A stretch of 64,000 nucleotides of DNA from Leptospiraceae bacterium (GTDB lineage Bacteria > Spirochaetota > Leptospiria > Leptospirales > Leptospiraceae), in contig CANGZW010000004.1 in the NCBI GenBank assembly GCA_947458405.1, positions 1 to 64,000 of the forward strand, written 5' to 3'. Shown here one piece after another: positions 18,257 through 27,869 of the stretch; the stretch's first letter is position 1, and every line of letters begins with the position of its first letter. A program made the position numbers and the translations under genes. The notes beneath the pieces are model-generated. The model was given only the letters and a program-made list of their open reading frames with translations, did no database searches and was not told the origin of the DNA.

Positions 18257-20974
18257 ATGTTTCAAAAAGTTTTAAATTTTATCTTCGGAAGCAAATATGA
18301 ACGGGACTTAAAAAAATTAACTCCCATTGTTCAGATAATAAATGCACTAGAACCTAAAATAAAAGCTATGTCTGATGAAGACTTAAGCAATCAAACTGAT
18401 TTATTAAGAGCAAGATTTGCCAAAGGAGAAACTCTCGATGAGTTGCTTCCCGAAGCATTTGCAACAATAAGAGAGGCATCAATTCGAACTATGGGACTCC
18501 GACACTACGATGTTCAGCTCATGGGTGGTATAGCACTCCATTGGGGAAATATTGCTGAGATGAAAACAGGGGAAGGAAAGACATTAACCTCCACTCTAGC
18601 TGTATATTTAAACTCTTTAGCGGGCAAAGGAGTACATATTGTAACTGTAAATGATTATCTAGCTAGAAGAGATGCGGCATGGATGAAGCCAATTTATGAT
18701 TTTCTAAAAATAAGTATTGGTGTAATACAGCATGATATGGATCATGATGAAAGAAAAATTTCTTACTCTGCTGATATAACTTATGGGACAAACAATGAAT
18801 ATGGTTTTGATTATCTAAGAGATAATATGGTTACACATAAAGATCATAAAGTACAGAGAGATCATTACTTTGCAATCATTGATGAAGTAGATTCTATTTT
18901 GATAGATGAAGCTAGAACTCCTCTAATCATATCAGGATCTACAGATGATACTACTGATGATTACATAAAAGTAGATAATATTATTCCAAAACTTGAAGAT
19001 AAGATTGATTTTGAAGTTGATGAAAAAGCAAGGAATGTATTACTAACCGAGGCTGGCGTAGCTAAAGTTGAAAAATATCTAAATGTGGATAATTTATATT
19101 CTCCTGAAAATATAGAACTGGTTCACCATGTGCATCAATCTTTAAAAGCCCATAATATTTTTCAAAGGGATGTAGACTATGTAGTACAAAATGGTGAAGT
19201 AATAATTGTAGATGAATTTACGGGTCGTATGATGACCGGAAGAAGATATTCGGATGGGTTGCATCAGGCACTAGAGGCTAAAGAAAGAGTTCCAATTGCT
19301 AAAGAATCTCAAACTTTGGCATCAATTACTTTTCAGAATTTTTTTAGAATATACAATAAAATTTCAGGTATGACAGGAACAGCAGATACTGAAGCAGAAG
19401 AATTTGCAAAAATATATAAACTCGATGTTATTGTAATACCACCGAATATTAAAATGAAGCGTATTGACCATGCTGATAGGGTATATCGCACAGAACGAGA
19501 GAAATTTACTGCAATACTCAATGAAATAAAAGAATGCAATAAAATTAGACAACCTGTATTGGTTGGTACTATCTCAATTGAAAAATCTGAACTATTAAGC
19601 AATATGTTAAAACATGCTGGATTGTATCACAATGTTTTAAATGCGAAACAACATGAAAGGGAAGCAGAGATCATAGCAAATGCAGGAAAAGCCGGAATGA
19701 TCACTATTGCAACAAATATGGCTGGTCGTGGAACAGACATAGTTTTAGGAGGAGCCCAAGTATATAAGGAAAAACTTGAAAAATGGAATGATTCCGAGCA
19801 AAGTATCACAAATTTCAAACTTGCACTAAAACAAGGAGATTTTGAAAACAGTAAAAACCTAGTTGAATTAATCAGTTCTATAAGCAAAAGAAAAAAGGCT
19901 AAAGAGTTGTACGACGAAGCAATTCTTTGGGAAAAAAATCACGAGGAAGTTTTAGTAAACGGTGGGTTGCATATTTTAGGAACAGAAAGACATGAATCTA
20001 GAAGAATTGATAATCAATTAAGGGGAAGATCAGGAAGACAGGGAGATCCTGGCTCAAGTCGTTTTTATTTATCCCTAGAAGATGATCTAATGAGAATTTT
20101 TGGATCAGATAGAATATCAGCGATTATGCAGAAATTGGGAATGGAGGAAGGACAGGAAATCGAGCACAAAATGGTTTCTAACGCTATTGCCCGTTCTCAA
20201 AAAAGAGTTGAAGGTCATAACTTTGATATTAGAAAACACCTTTTAGAATATGACGATGTTATGAATAAACAAAGAATGTTTATTTATAAGCTCAGAAATG
20301 AAGCATTAGATGAAAATTTTAATCTTAGTGATGTAATTAAAAAGTGGTTAGAGGAGACTATCGAGAGTCAAATTCTAATTCATTGTGATGGTACAAATCC
20401 AGATAATTGGTCCTTTGAAGGATTAAGCGAATGGTTAAAAACAATTACTCATCATGAAGTAAATATAAGTAGTAACTCCTTTAAAAGATCCAATAAAGTA
20501 TTGGAAGAGTTATTAGATTATATCTTAAATAGCCTAGTAACTATTTATGATACGAAAAGAAACAATGTTGGTCTTGAAATGTGGTCTCACTTAGAAAGAA
20601 ATATTTTCTTAGAAATTTTAGATCACAGATGGAAAGAACATCTCCACGTAATGGATAATTTAAGAGATGGTATCTGGACTGTCGGATATGGAGAAAAAAA
20701 CCCCTTAAATGAGTATAAAATTCAAGGATTTAAGATTTTTGAACAAATGGTTGAAAATCTAAAAAATGAGATTATAAATTTTATAATGAGAGTTGAAATT
20801 AGCGAACCCTCCAAAAATCAAGAAACCAAAGAGTACAAAAAAATTGGAGTGGAAGCAACAAATATCGATATTTTTTCATCTGGTATTACACATGATAATT
20901 CCAGGAAAAAAAATGACCCCCCTGCAAGTGCAGGTGGTTCTTCTAGAAGAAAAAGCAATAGAAGAGGTAAGTAA
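18257..20974 (+). CDS. secA: Preprotein translocase ATPase SecA
   Basis: SecA drives export through SecYEG. Walker A is [14 protein letters not shown] near residues 97-110, the DEAD-type Walker [18 protein letters not shown] follows, then the preprotein cross-linking domain, the second motor domain with [15 protein letters not shown] and the [15 protein letters not shown] motif, and the helical scaffold/wing ([20 protein letters not shown]). The 905-residue length is standard. The C-terminus ends in a basic [10 protein letters not shown] and lacks the Cys-rich zinc-binding SecB-docking segment. It is followed by the DnaC-like gene after 2 bases. Confidence 0.98.
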   Translation: MFQKVLNFIFGSKYERDLKKLTPIVQIINALEPKIKAMSDEDLSNQTDLLRARFAKGETLDELLPEAFATIREASIRTMGLRHYDVQLMGGIALHWGNIAEMKTGEGKTLTSTLAVYLNSLAGKGVHIVTVNDYLARRDAAWMKPIYDFLKISIGVIQHDMDHDERKISYSADITYGTNNEYGFDYLRDNMVTHKDHKVQRDHYFAIIDEVDSILIDEARTPLIISGSTDDTTDDYIKVDNIIPKLEDKIDFEVDEKARNVLLTEAGVAKVEKYLNVDNLYSPENIELVHHVHQSLKAHNIFQRDVDYVVQNGEVIIVDEFTGRMMTGRRYSDGLHQALEAKERVPIAKESQTLASITFQNFFRIYNKISGMTGTADTEAEEFAKIYKLDVIVIPPNIKMKRIDHADRVYRTEREKFTAILNEIKECNKIRQPVLVGTISIEKSELLSNMLKHAGLYHNVLNAKQHEREAEIIANAGKAGMITIATNMAGRGTDIVLGGAQVYKEKLEKWNDSEQSITNFKLALKQGDFENSKNLVELISSISKRKKAKELYDEAILWEKNHEEVLVNGGLHILGTERHESRRIDNQLRGRSGRQGDPGSSRFYLSLEDDLMRIFGSDRISAIMQKLGMEEGQEIEHKMVSNAIARSQKRVEGHNFDIRKHLLEYDDVMNKQRMFIYKLRNEALDENFNLSDVIKKWLEETIESQILIHCDGTNPDNWSFEGLSEWLKTITHHEVNISSNSFKRSNKVLEELLDYILNSLVTIYDTKRNNVGLEMWSHLERNIFLEILDHRWKEHLHVMDNLRDGIWTVGYGEKNPLNEYKIQGFKIFEQMVENLKNEIINFIMRVEISEPSKNQETKEYKKIGVEATNIDIFSSGITHDNSRKKNDPPASAGGSSRRKSNRRGK

Positions 20975-20976
20975 AA

Positions 20977-21840
20977 ATGAAAATCAGCCATATCTTAAAA
21001 AAAGAGAATGCTGGTATTCCAAATTGTACCGAATGTGGGGGAACGGGAATTGTATTACAAGAAATAGTTGAGAATTCCCGTATTCCGAGACTTTCAGTTT
21101 GTCTTTGCGTTAGAGAGCATTGTTATGTATGTCCTGCTAATGGAAAATCACCATATCTAGTTTATGATGAAGAATCTGACAGAATGCTACCCTGCTTTTG
21201 TCATCAGGGGCGAATTATTCTTGGTAAAATTGAATCCAGAATAAATAAATCTAATATCCCTCCAAAATATGTTTATAAATTTTTAGAATCTGTAGATTTA
21301 AAAGGATCCGATGCTTTATCTTTACTAGCGGCACATGATTGGGCAAGAGATTTAATAGAAAATTTTAATGACATGAGTAAAAGTCCACAGGGAATGTATC
21401 TCACTGGAGCACCTGGAACAGGAAAAACTTTACTTGCTTGTATTATTTTAAATGAATTAATTTTAAGATATGGGATAGAGTGTAGATATGCAAAAATCAA
21501 TAAGGATTTTTTGAGCGCATTACGTAATACATATCAAAAAGATAGTACTTTTTATGGACAGGAAAAAAATATTGAAGAAGAATTTGCAGATGTTGAAGTT
21601 TTGGTTATCGATGACTTCGGTGTTCAAAAAGATACTGATTGGGCAAATTCAAAATTATATGATTTGATTGATGCTAGGTATGAAAAACAAAAGTTAACCC
21701 TTCTTACTTCCAATCAACCTCTAATTGATTGGAAAGAAAAAGGGGAAGGGAGAGTTTATTCCAGACTCTGTGAAATGGCAAAAGAAATTAAATTAGAATG
21801 TCCTGACTACAGGTTGAAATTTCTAAATGCACAACGATAA
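20977..21840 (+). CDS. DnaC/DnaI/IstB-like AAA+ ATPase with Cys-rich N-terminus
   Basis: The C-terminal ~170 residues are a helicase-loader-type AAA+ domain: Walker A GAPGTGKTLLA, Walker B VLVIDDFG and a sensor-1 TLLTSNQ. The first ~90 residues carry CTECGGTG, a DnaJ-like zinc motif, plus CLCVREHCYVC and CFCHQG, about eight Cys in total, which probably bind one or two zinc ions, as DnaI-type loaders do with their N-terminal domain. It most likely loads the replicative helicase, but an IstB-like role cannot be excluded; no transposase is near. It overlaps folK by 14 bases. Confidence 0.85.
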   Translation: MKISHILKKENAGIPNCTECGGTGIVLQEIVENSRIPRLSVCLCVREHCYVCPANGKSPYLVYDEESDRMLPCFCHQGRIILGKIESRINKSNIPPKYVYKFLESVDLKGSDALSLLAAHDWARDLIENFNDMSKSPQGMYLTGAPGTGKTLLACIILNELILRYGIECRYAKINKDFLSALRNTYQKDSTFYGQEKNIEEEFADVEVLVIDDFGVQKDTDWANSKLYDLIDARYEKQKLTLLTSNQPLIDWKEKGEGRVYSRLCEMAKEIKLECPDYRLKFLNAQR

Positions 21841-22303
21841 ATTTGTATTCATTTCTGCTGGATCCAATATAGGAGACAGAGAAAAATATCTAAAAAATGC
21901 AATTAACATAATACAATCTATTGATAAAATAAATCTAATAAAAGTATCAGATTTTGTTGAAACAAAAGCATTAGATGTTATAGATCAACCTGATTTTATA
22001 AATTTAATTATAAAAATATCTACCAAGTTATCTCCAACTAAATTATTAGAAACACTTCAAGAAATTGAGATAAGAATTGGAAGAAAAAGAAGATATGACA
22101 AGGGTCCTAGAGAAATCGATCTTGATATTCTTATTTTTGAAGATTATTATATTTCTAGTGAAAAATTAACACTACCCCATCACTCTCTTTTTTCAAGACC
22201 TTTTATCAAAGAAATTCTCTTTTCAATGTCTGAAAGTAATATTTTCAATATCTATTCTGGGAGATTTAAAAATGAAAACGATTATACAACTCTTTCAAAA
22301 TAA
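21827..22303 (+). CDS. folK: 2-amino-4-hydroxy-6-hydroxymethyldihydropteridine pyrophosphokinase (FolK)
   Basis: FolK transfers pyrophosphate from ATP to the pterin alcohol in folate synthesis. The signature GSNIGDRE at the N-terminus and GPREIDLDILIFE, which carries the two metal-binding Asp residues, are intact, as is the LPHHSLFSRPF segment. At 158 residues it is normal. It starts inside the end of the DnaC-like gene (14-base overlap), and panB begins 32 bases before its stop, so the three genes are translated from one message with overlapping frames. Confidence 0.95.
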   Translation: MHNDKFVFISAGSNIGDREKYLKNAINIIQSIDKINLIKVSDFVETKALDVIDQPDFINLIIKISTKLSPTKLLETLQEIEIRIGRKRRYDKGPREIDLDILIFEDYYISSEKLTLPHHSLFSRPFIKEILFSMSESNIFNIYSGRFKNENDYTTLSK

Positions 22304-23066
22304 AAAGAATAAAGAGAAAATTAGTGTTATTACCTGTTATGATGCAAGTTTTGCAAGATTAATATCTAAAACTAATATCGATTGTATTTTAGTTGGAGAT
22401 TCTCTTGGTATGGTGATACAAGGATTAAGTTCTACTGTTCCTGTTACCTTAGAAGAAATGATATATCATACCAAGAGTGTAAAGAGAGGTAGTACAAATA
22501 AATATATCATTTGCGATCTTCCCTTTTTATCTTATCATACTTCTTTAGAAAATGCTGTCTTTTCAGCAGGCAAAGTATTGAAAGAAACTGAAGCTGATGC
22601 AGTTAAATTAGAAGGAGCAAGTAATAAGATATTAGAAATAATAACTCATCTTACAGAAATAGGCATTCCCGTAATGGGTCATCTCGGTCTTACGCCTCAG
22701 TCATACCAAACCTTAGGAGGGTATCGAGTTCAAGGAAAAGATACAAAAGAAGCTGATAAAATTTATGAAGATGCACTTGCCCTAGAAAAAGCTGGTGTAT
22801 TCTCTATAGTTTTAGAAATGATACCATCCTCATTGGGAAAAAAAATCAGCGAATCTCTCAAGATACCAACAATTGGTATTGGAGCGGGAGTTGATACGGA
22901 TGGACAAGTATTAGTATTATATGACTTATTAGGTATGAATGATGATTTTAAACCGAAATTTCTAAAAAAATATGCCAATCTGGAAGAAATAATCAAAAAT
23001 TCACTCAATAATTTTCACGAAGAAACAGTAAATTTATCTTTTCCTAAGCCAGAAAACTCATTCTAA
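22272..23066 (+). CDS. panB: 3-methyl-2-oxobutanoate hydroxymethyltransferase (PanB)
   Basis: PanB makes ketopantoate from 2-ketoisovalerate and methylene-tetrahydrofolate, the first pantothenate-specific step. Motifs ITCYDASFARL, LVGDSLGMVIQG, DAVKLEGA, VMGHLGLTPQS and IGIGAGVDTDGQVLVLYDLLG are all canonical. The 264-residue length is normal. A GGGAGA precedes the ATG by about 6 bases. It overlaps folK, so folate and pantothenate supply are genetically tied here. Confidence 0.97.
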   Translation: MKTIIQLFQNKKNKEKISVITCYDASFARLISKTNIDCILVGDSLGMVIQGLSSTVPVTLEEMIYHTKSVKRGSTNKYIICDLPFLSYHTSLENAVFSAGKVLKETEADAVKLEGASNKILEIITHLTEIGIPVMGHLGLTPQSYQTLGGYRVQGKDTKEADKIYEDALALEKAGVFSIVLEMIPSSLGKKISESLKIPTIGIGAGVDTDGQVLVLYDLLGMNDDFKPKFLKKYANLEEIIKNSLNNFHEETVNLSFPKPENSF

Positions 23067-23156
23067 CTTCACTTTTTTTGCAACTTTTCTTTCACTTTTG
23101 CATCTCATTTATAAAAGGGAAGTTTTGTTCAGGCTTCCAAAATATAGGAAATATAA

Positions 23157-24080
23157 ATGAATTCAACACTAGAAGAAGTTACAGCAAAACCTAAAAGTAG
23201 TACGGTTACACTAACTTTATTTATTTTAGTATCACTGACACCATTATTAGCATTCACGGTCCCATTTTCATGGGAATTAGTAGGAGTTGCGGTTTTAACG
23301 TATGCGATTCGTATGTTTGGTATTACAGGAGTTTATCACAGATATTTTTCACACAATGCATATAAGACATCTAGAGTATTTCAATTTATTTTAGGTTGGA
23401 TTGGTGCAATTGCAATGCAAAAAGGTCCCCTATGGTGGGCGGCACATCACAGAAATCATCATAAATTTTCTGATACAGACAAAGATTTACATTCTCCCAA
23501 AGATGGATTCTGGCATTCCCATATGTTTTGGTTTTTAAGAAATGATCACAATGATTTTGACGCAAAAATGATTAAAGATTATACAAAGTATCCTGAAATC
23601 GTATGGCTTGATAAATATCACTGGCTACCACCCTTATCTTTTGCAATTGTTCTCGGACTTATCAGTTGGCCTGTATTGGTATGGGGCTATGGTGTTGCAA
23701 ATTTTATCTCTGGTCATGCTACATGGACAATAAATTCTTTGGCTCATGTATTTGGCTCTCAGAGATTTAAAACAGGGGATACAAGTAGAAATAATTTTTG
23801 GTTAGCAATTATTACATTTGGTGAAGGATGGCATAACAATCATCATTATTATAGGCACTCTGCAAATCAGGGTTTTTATTGGTGGGAAATTGATTTAACT
23901 TTTTATGTCCTAAAACTTTTCAGTTACATAGGGCTTGTTTGGGATTTAAAAACTGTTCCTGATCATGTTTTAGAGGAAGGATTAAAACTAAACGCCATAG
24001 CAAAAGGCAAAAAAGAATTCAAAAGTATAGATGGTAGTATAAAATTAATTGAAGCACCTATTACTTCAATAGCGGCATAA
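23157..24080 (+). CDS. Acyl-CoA desaturase, delta-9 type
   Basis: Membrane di-iron fatty acid desaturase that introduces a cis double bond into saturated acyl chains. The three His boxes are H61RYFSH66, AHHRNHHKF and EGWHNNHHYYRHS, matching the stearoyl-CoA/OLE1-like bacterial family. About four membrane segments surround them. The 307-residue length is typical of bacterial members. It has its own 90-base leader containing a TATAAA but no convincing -35, and is followed by a likely terminator near 24096-24138. A second, different desaturase lies at 31118. Confidence 0.93.
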   Translation: MNSTLEEVTAKPKSSTVTLTLFILVSLTPLLAFTVPFSWELVGVAVLTYAIRMFGITGVYHRYFSHNAYKTSRVFQFILGWIGAIAMQKGPLWWAAHHRNHHKFSDTDKDLHSPKDGFWHSHMFWFLRNDHNDFDAKMIKDYTKYPEIVWLDKYHWLPPLSFAIVLGLISWPVLVWGYGVANFISGHATWTINSLAHVFGSQRFKTGDTSRNNFWLAIITFGEGWHNNHHYYRHSANQGFYWWEIDLTFYVLKLFSYIGLVWDLKTVPDHVLEEGLKLNAIAKGKKEFKSIDGSIKLIEAPITSIAA

Positions 24081-24095
24081 TTATCTATAGATATT

Positions 24096-24138
24096 AAACC
24101 AACCATCTTTATAAGAGTAATTATAGGGTGGTTTTTTT
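24096..24138 (+). terminator. Probable intrinsic terminator after the delta-9 desaturase
   Basis: AAACCA (24096-24101) pairs with TGGTTT (24129-24134); one mismatch is followed by two more C-G pairs, and the hairpin ends in a run of seven T. The loop is long (about 20 bases), so strength is uncertain. It overlaps the 3' end of the convergent MBL gene by two bases. Confidence 0.5.
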
Positions 24139-25018
24139 AGTTTCCGAAAGTGATACCACTACCCTGTTCAATGAGAAATATTCGTTCTTTTAACCCACTT
24201 GATTCAATAGCAGATTTTACATAAACTATTTCTTTATCGGGATTAGAGTAAAAAGTTCCATGATGAATGGGTATCATTTTTTTAGCTTTTGTATCTCGAA
24301 ATATTTGTATAGCACCAATTGGACTAACATGAACTCGATTTCCATTATCATCTCCAAATATTTTTCCCCTGTATGGTCCGACAGGAATAAGTGCTAAATC
24401 AATTTTATACTTTTCACCAATTTCTTTAAAATCTTTTGAATTATATCCTGTATCCCCAGCAAAATAAACCTGACTACCTTTATTTGATACTATATATCCA
24501 TTATATGGCTCTCCATCCCATAAATTATCGATTGCCCATCTTCCTCCAAAATGCTGTGCAACAACAGCCGTAATTTTAAGATTCTCAGACTCAATAAATT
24601 CATCTTTAGATAAATAAGAGATTTTTTTAAAATTATATCCCGAAAAATCAGGAGCACCTTTAGGTAATATTAGATGAGCTTTTTTGGATAATTTTTTTAA
24701 AGTGTATGTATCAAGATGATCCAAATGCACATGAGAAATAATTATATAATCTATGGGAGGAATATTTTCTAAATCTATTCCTGGCTCAACATGCCTTCCT
24801 AATGTATAAAGCAGATTATCATTCCAAATTGGATCAGTTAGAATCCATTTGTCATACATTTTAATTAAAACAGTTGCATGACCTATCCAATATGCCTTTA
24901 AATCTACATTGAGGGTTTCATTAAGAGGATTAATTTTATTATTAACTTTTCTTGTTGAATTAAGTAAATAACAGGAAGAAATAATAGTAAATAACATTAT
25001 ATATTTGATATATTTCAT
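24137..25018 (-). CDS. Metallo-beta-lactamase-fold lipoprotein (UlaG/NAPE-PLD-like)
   Basis: N-terminal hydrophobic segment with lipobox-like ISSC (Cys16), then a metallo-hydrolase domain: AYWIGHATVLI, the zinc motif SHVHLDHLD, AQHFGGRW, YFAGDTGY and PIHHGTF. The layout matches the N-acyl-phosphatidylethanolamine phospholipase D/UlaG-like branch of the fold. A lipid or phosphoester substrate outside the cytoplasm is plausible but unproven. At 293 residues it is a little longer than cytoplasmic UlaG-like proteins because of the lipoprotein leader. It follows the DASS transporter gene by 17 bases. Confidence 0.85.
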   Translation of the reverse strand: MKYIKYIMLFTIISSCYLLNSTRKVNNKINPLNETLNVDLKAYWIGHATVLIKMYDKWILTDPIWNDNLLYTLGRHVEPGIDLENIPPIDYIIISHVHLDHLDTYTLKKLSKKAHLILPKGAPDFSGYNFKKISYLSKDEFIESENLKITAVVAQHFGGRWAIDNLWDGEPYNGYIVSNKGSQVYFAGDTGYNSKDFKEIGEKYKIDLALIPVGPYRGKIFGDDNGNRVHVSPIGAIQIFRDTKAKKMIPIHHGTFYSNPDKEIVYVKSAIESSGLKERIFLIEQGSGITFGN

Positions 25019-25035
25019 GGAATATCAATCTCACT

Positions 25036-26487
25036 TTATTTTATATTTAACGCTGGAATACCTATAAAAAGAATTATAATAGTAATTACAAATATAAAGA
25101 TTATATTTAGCATAAAACCTGCTTTGGTCATATCAGAAATTTTAACCAAACCTGATGCATAAACAATAGCATTTGGAGGTGTTGCTACCGGTAACATAAA
25201 CGCACAACTTGCTGAAATAGTAGCAGGTATTACAAATAAGAGGGGGTTTTCTCCTAAATTTATAGCTATTGAAGAGAGAATAGGAAGAAATACAGCAGTA
25301 GTAGCGATATTACTTGTTAATTCGGTAAGGAATATAATTAAAGTTACAATGAGAAGAATCTGAAAATAAAGAGGTAATACACCTATAAATCCTAATTCTT
25401 TTCCCATCCATTCCGCCAACTTAGTTTTTTCAATAGAGGATGCGATACTCAAGCCTCCTCCAAATAAAAGAATAGCATCCCAGGGAATTTTATTGATTGA
25501 TTTTTTTTCTAAAATAAAAATCCCTTTTTGCCAATCAACAGGAATAATAAATAATAGCATTGCACATACCATAGCAATTACTCCATCGCTTAGATTCTTG
25601 ATAAATTTAGAGATAAAGGGTTGGAATATCCACATAAAAACAGCAAGTAAAAAAACTATAAGAACGATATATTCCTCCTTCTTCCAGAATCCAAGGTTTT
25701 TATATTCATCTTTAAAATAATCTCGACTATCAAAATCCTTATCACTTGTAATAGGAAATAATAGTTTATTTAGAACTATGTAAATAAGTGTATTACTTAT
25801 TATTAGCAATGGAATACCAATATATAACCAATCTATAAAATGAATTTGTAATCCTAAGGTTGTATTTATAAATCCTGCCATAAAAATATTAGGGGCTGTT
25901 CCTATTAATGTCGTAATACCTCCAACACTAGCCCCATAGGCAATTGATAATAATATACTTACTGAAAAGTTACTTATATTATGATTATCAACTAATAATT
26001 TACTATCCTTTAATACATTAATTACTGATAATGCTATAGGTAGCATCATCATTGCTGTTGAAGTATTATTGACAAAACTGCTAATAAATGATGTTGTCAA
26101 TAAAAATCCCAGTATTAGAGAATTTGGACTTTTCCCTAATATTTGCAATGTTTTTAAGGCAAATCTTTTATGAAGACCTGTATTCTCCAAACCCACCGCT
26201 AGAAAAAATCCACCTAAAAATAAAAATATAATTTGATTAGAAAATGGTGTTGCCGCCTCTTGAAAACTAACTATTTCAAAAAGTGGGGAAATAACCAAAG
26301 GTAATAAGGCAGTTGCATAGATTGGAATGGGTTCAAATATCCAAAATATTGACATAAGTACTCCCAAGCCTGCAGTTCTCCATGCAGATATTTCCATTCC
26401 TTCTGGATGCGGAATAAGTAATATAATAATAAAAAATATTATTCCAGAAATTAATGAGATTTTCTTTAAATTAGAATATGAATTCAT
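25036..26487 (-). CDS. DASS-family (SLC13) sodium/anion symporter
   Basis: A 483-residue protein with about 11-12 membrane segments and the two substrate-site motifs of the divalent anion:sodium symporter family: FVNNTSTAMMMLP in the first half and LTSNIATTAVFLPI in the second, each with the Ser-Asn-Thr-type core. Typical substrates are C4-dicarboxylates, citrate, sulfate or phosphate; the sequence alone does not decide. It overlaps the upstream lipoprotein gene by 4 bases. Confidence 0.92.
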   Translation of the reverse strand: MNSYSNLKKISLISGIIFFIIILLIPHPEGMEISAWRTAGLGVLMSIFWIFEPIPIYATALLPLVISPLFEIVSFQEAATPFSNQIIFLFLGGFFLAVGLENTGLHKRFALKTLQILGKSPNSLILGFLLTTSFISSFVNNTSTAMMMLPIALSVINVLKDSKLLVDNHNISNFSVSILLSIAYGASVGGITTLIGTAPNIFMAGFINTTLGLQIHFIDWLYIGIPLLIISNTLIYIVLNKLLFPITSDKDFDSRDYFKDEYKNLGFWKKEEYIVLIVFLLAVFMWIFQPFISKFIKNLSDGVIAMVCAMLLFIIPVDWQKGIFILEKKSINKIPWDAILLFGGGLSIASSIEKTKLAEWMGKELGFIGVLPLYFQILLIVTLIIFLTELTSNIATTAVFLPILSSIAINLGENPLLFVIPATISASCAFMLPVATPPNAIVYASGLVKISDMTKAGFMLNIIFIFVITIIILFIGIPALNIK

Positions 26488-27659
26488 TTTAAATCTTCTA
26501 AAATAGATTTTTCAAACTCAAGAGTAAATGAAGAAGCACTCTTTTCTCTTATTGGTGAACTTCCAAAAATTCTAAATGGCTTTCGATAAGCCTCGGATTG
26601 ATTAATTACTACCATATCAACTTTGTTTTGTGATACTAATGAAGTTATTTCTATAAAACTTCCCTGTCCGGATGAACCTTTAAAAAGCATATCAAAATAA
26701 CCTTTAAAGTAATCATTCATATTTCCAGGAATAAATACATCTATAAGACCCGGTGGAAGTATATGCCATAACCTTCCGGATATTAATATTTTAGGATATA
26801 TATTATAATTTCCTTTTAAGGAAATTAAATTTTGTTTTTTTTCAATAAAAAATCTATAACCTATATCTATTAAATTAATTTTCAATCCGTAATAATCCAA
26901 ATTAATTGAAGTTAAAATTTGAAAATTTCCAAATTTATCAGATGTTTTTAATTTAGGTACTTCAATAATAAAATTATCTTTTGTATTACTTAAAGAGAAA
27001 ATTATATCTCCAGATGGAGAGTTTATTTTTAGATCAATCTTGGTTAACTCTAGGAATTTCTTCATTCTGTTGTATTGTGAAGAATCTGCATCCCTCAATT
27101 TATTATTTGGTGAGAATAAAAATATTAAGTTTGTATCAGAGCTATTTAAACTACATGTATAATATCTACAAAAAGTGTTATATGTACTACTTTTTTTTAA
27201 TATTTCATCATTAGAATTATTCATAAAAAAGTAGTACCAATCGATAAAATCAATCACTGAATATTCTTTTCCTGAAAAATGGGAAGTTCTTCTAATTAAG
27301 TAAGTTTCTTTTGTATTAATCTGTTTGAGGGTATATTTAGTGTGTATATGCAATATATCATCCTTTGTAGGATAGATATCTGTTTCTGTATTTTTAAAGT
27401 ATTTATCTCCTTTTTTTGATATAGATGTTGTTAAATATAAATCACCATCTGTGTTCTTTTTCATAATAGCTTCTTTTTCAGGATTTAATCCACCGAATAA
27501 TATTTCATATTCACCTCCCATAAAAGAAGAATTTCTAATCTCATTGTGTGCTGAAAAATACTGTTCCCAATATTCATAATGATTTGAATTTTTATTATTA
27601 CAATTTGTTGTAATCATAATTAATATTATGTAAATTAAAGTATGAAAAAATTTAATCAC
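26484..27659 (-). CDS. Large putative lipoprotein, unknown function
   Basis: A 391-residue protein with a hydrophobic N-terminal segment ending in TTNC (Cys20), likely lipidated. The body is beta-rich and aromatic (GGEYEILFGGLNPEKEAIMKK, KTSDKFGNFQILTSINLDYYGLKINLIDIGYRF). I recognise no family; the pattern suggests a lipid-binding or outer-membrane-associated beta sandwich, but this is weak inference. It is the first gene of a three-gene minus-strand operon with a DASS transporter and an MBL-fold lipoprotein, so it may bind the transported or hydrolysed substrate. Confidence 0.7.
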   Translation of the reverse strand: MIKFFHTLIYIILIMITTNCNNKNSNHYEYWEQYFSAHNEIRNSSFMGGEYEILFGGLNPEKEAIMKKNTDGDLYLTTSISKKGDKYFKNTETDIYPTKDDILHIHTKYTLKQINTKETYLIRRTSHFSGKEYSVIDFIDWYYFFMNNSNDEILKKSSTYNTFCRYYTCSLNSSDTNLIFLFSPNNKLRDADSSQYNRMKKFLELTKIDLKINSPSGDIIFSLSNTKDNFIIEVPKLKTSDKFGNFQILTSINLDYYGLKINLIDIGYRFFIEKKQNLISLKGNYNIYPKILISGRLWHILPPGLIDVFIPGNMNDYFKGYFDMLFKGSSGQGSFIEITSLVSQNKVDMVVINQSEAYRKPFRIFGSSPIREKSASSFTLEFEKSILEDLK

Positions 27660-27690
27660 AGGCTTTCCAATCTTTTTCTACTATTTTCCT

Positions 27691-27721
27691 TTGACATAAA
27701 AATACCAACCATAGCTATATT
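27691..27721 (+). promoter_or_regulatory. Possible hrpB promoter
   Basis: A perfect -35 TTGACA at 27691-27696 is followed by TATATT at 27716-27721. The 19-base spacer is longer than optimal, and the leader to the hrpB ATG would be about 140 bases, so this is only a candidate. The same 210-base gap must also hold the promoter of the divergent lipoprotein operon. Confidence 0.3.
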
Positions 27722-27869
27722 TAATCCAAGACAGTCTTTGGTAAATAAGAATCCAAATTTATCGAATACCAAATAGCCGTAAATTTAGAAAAAATTAGAT
27801 TTCCAAACTAGCCCACTATAATCTATTGTTAATCTGAATTTATTTATTCCAATTAATATTTCCTAATAA

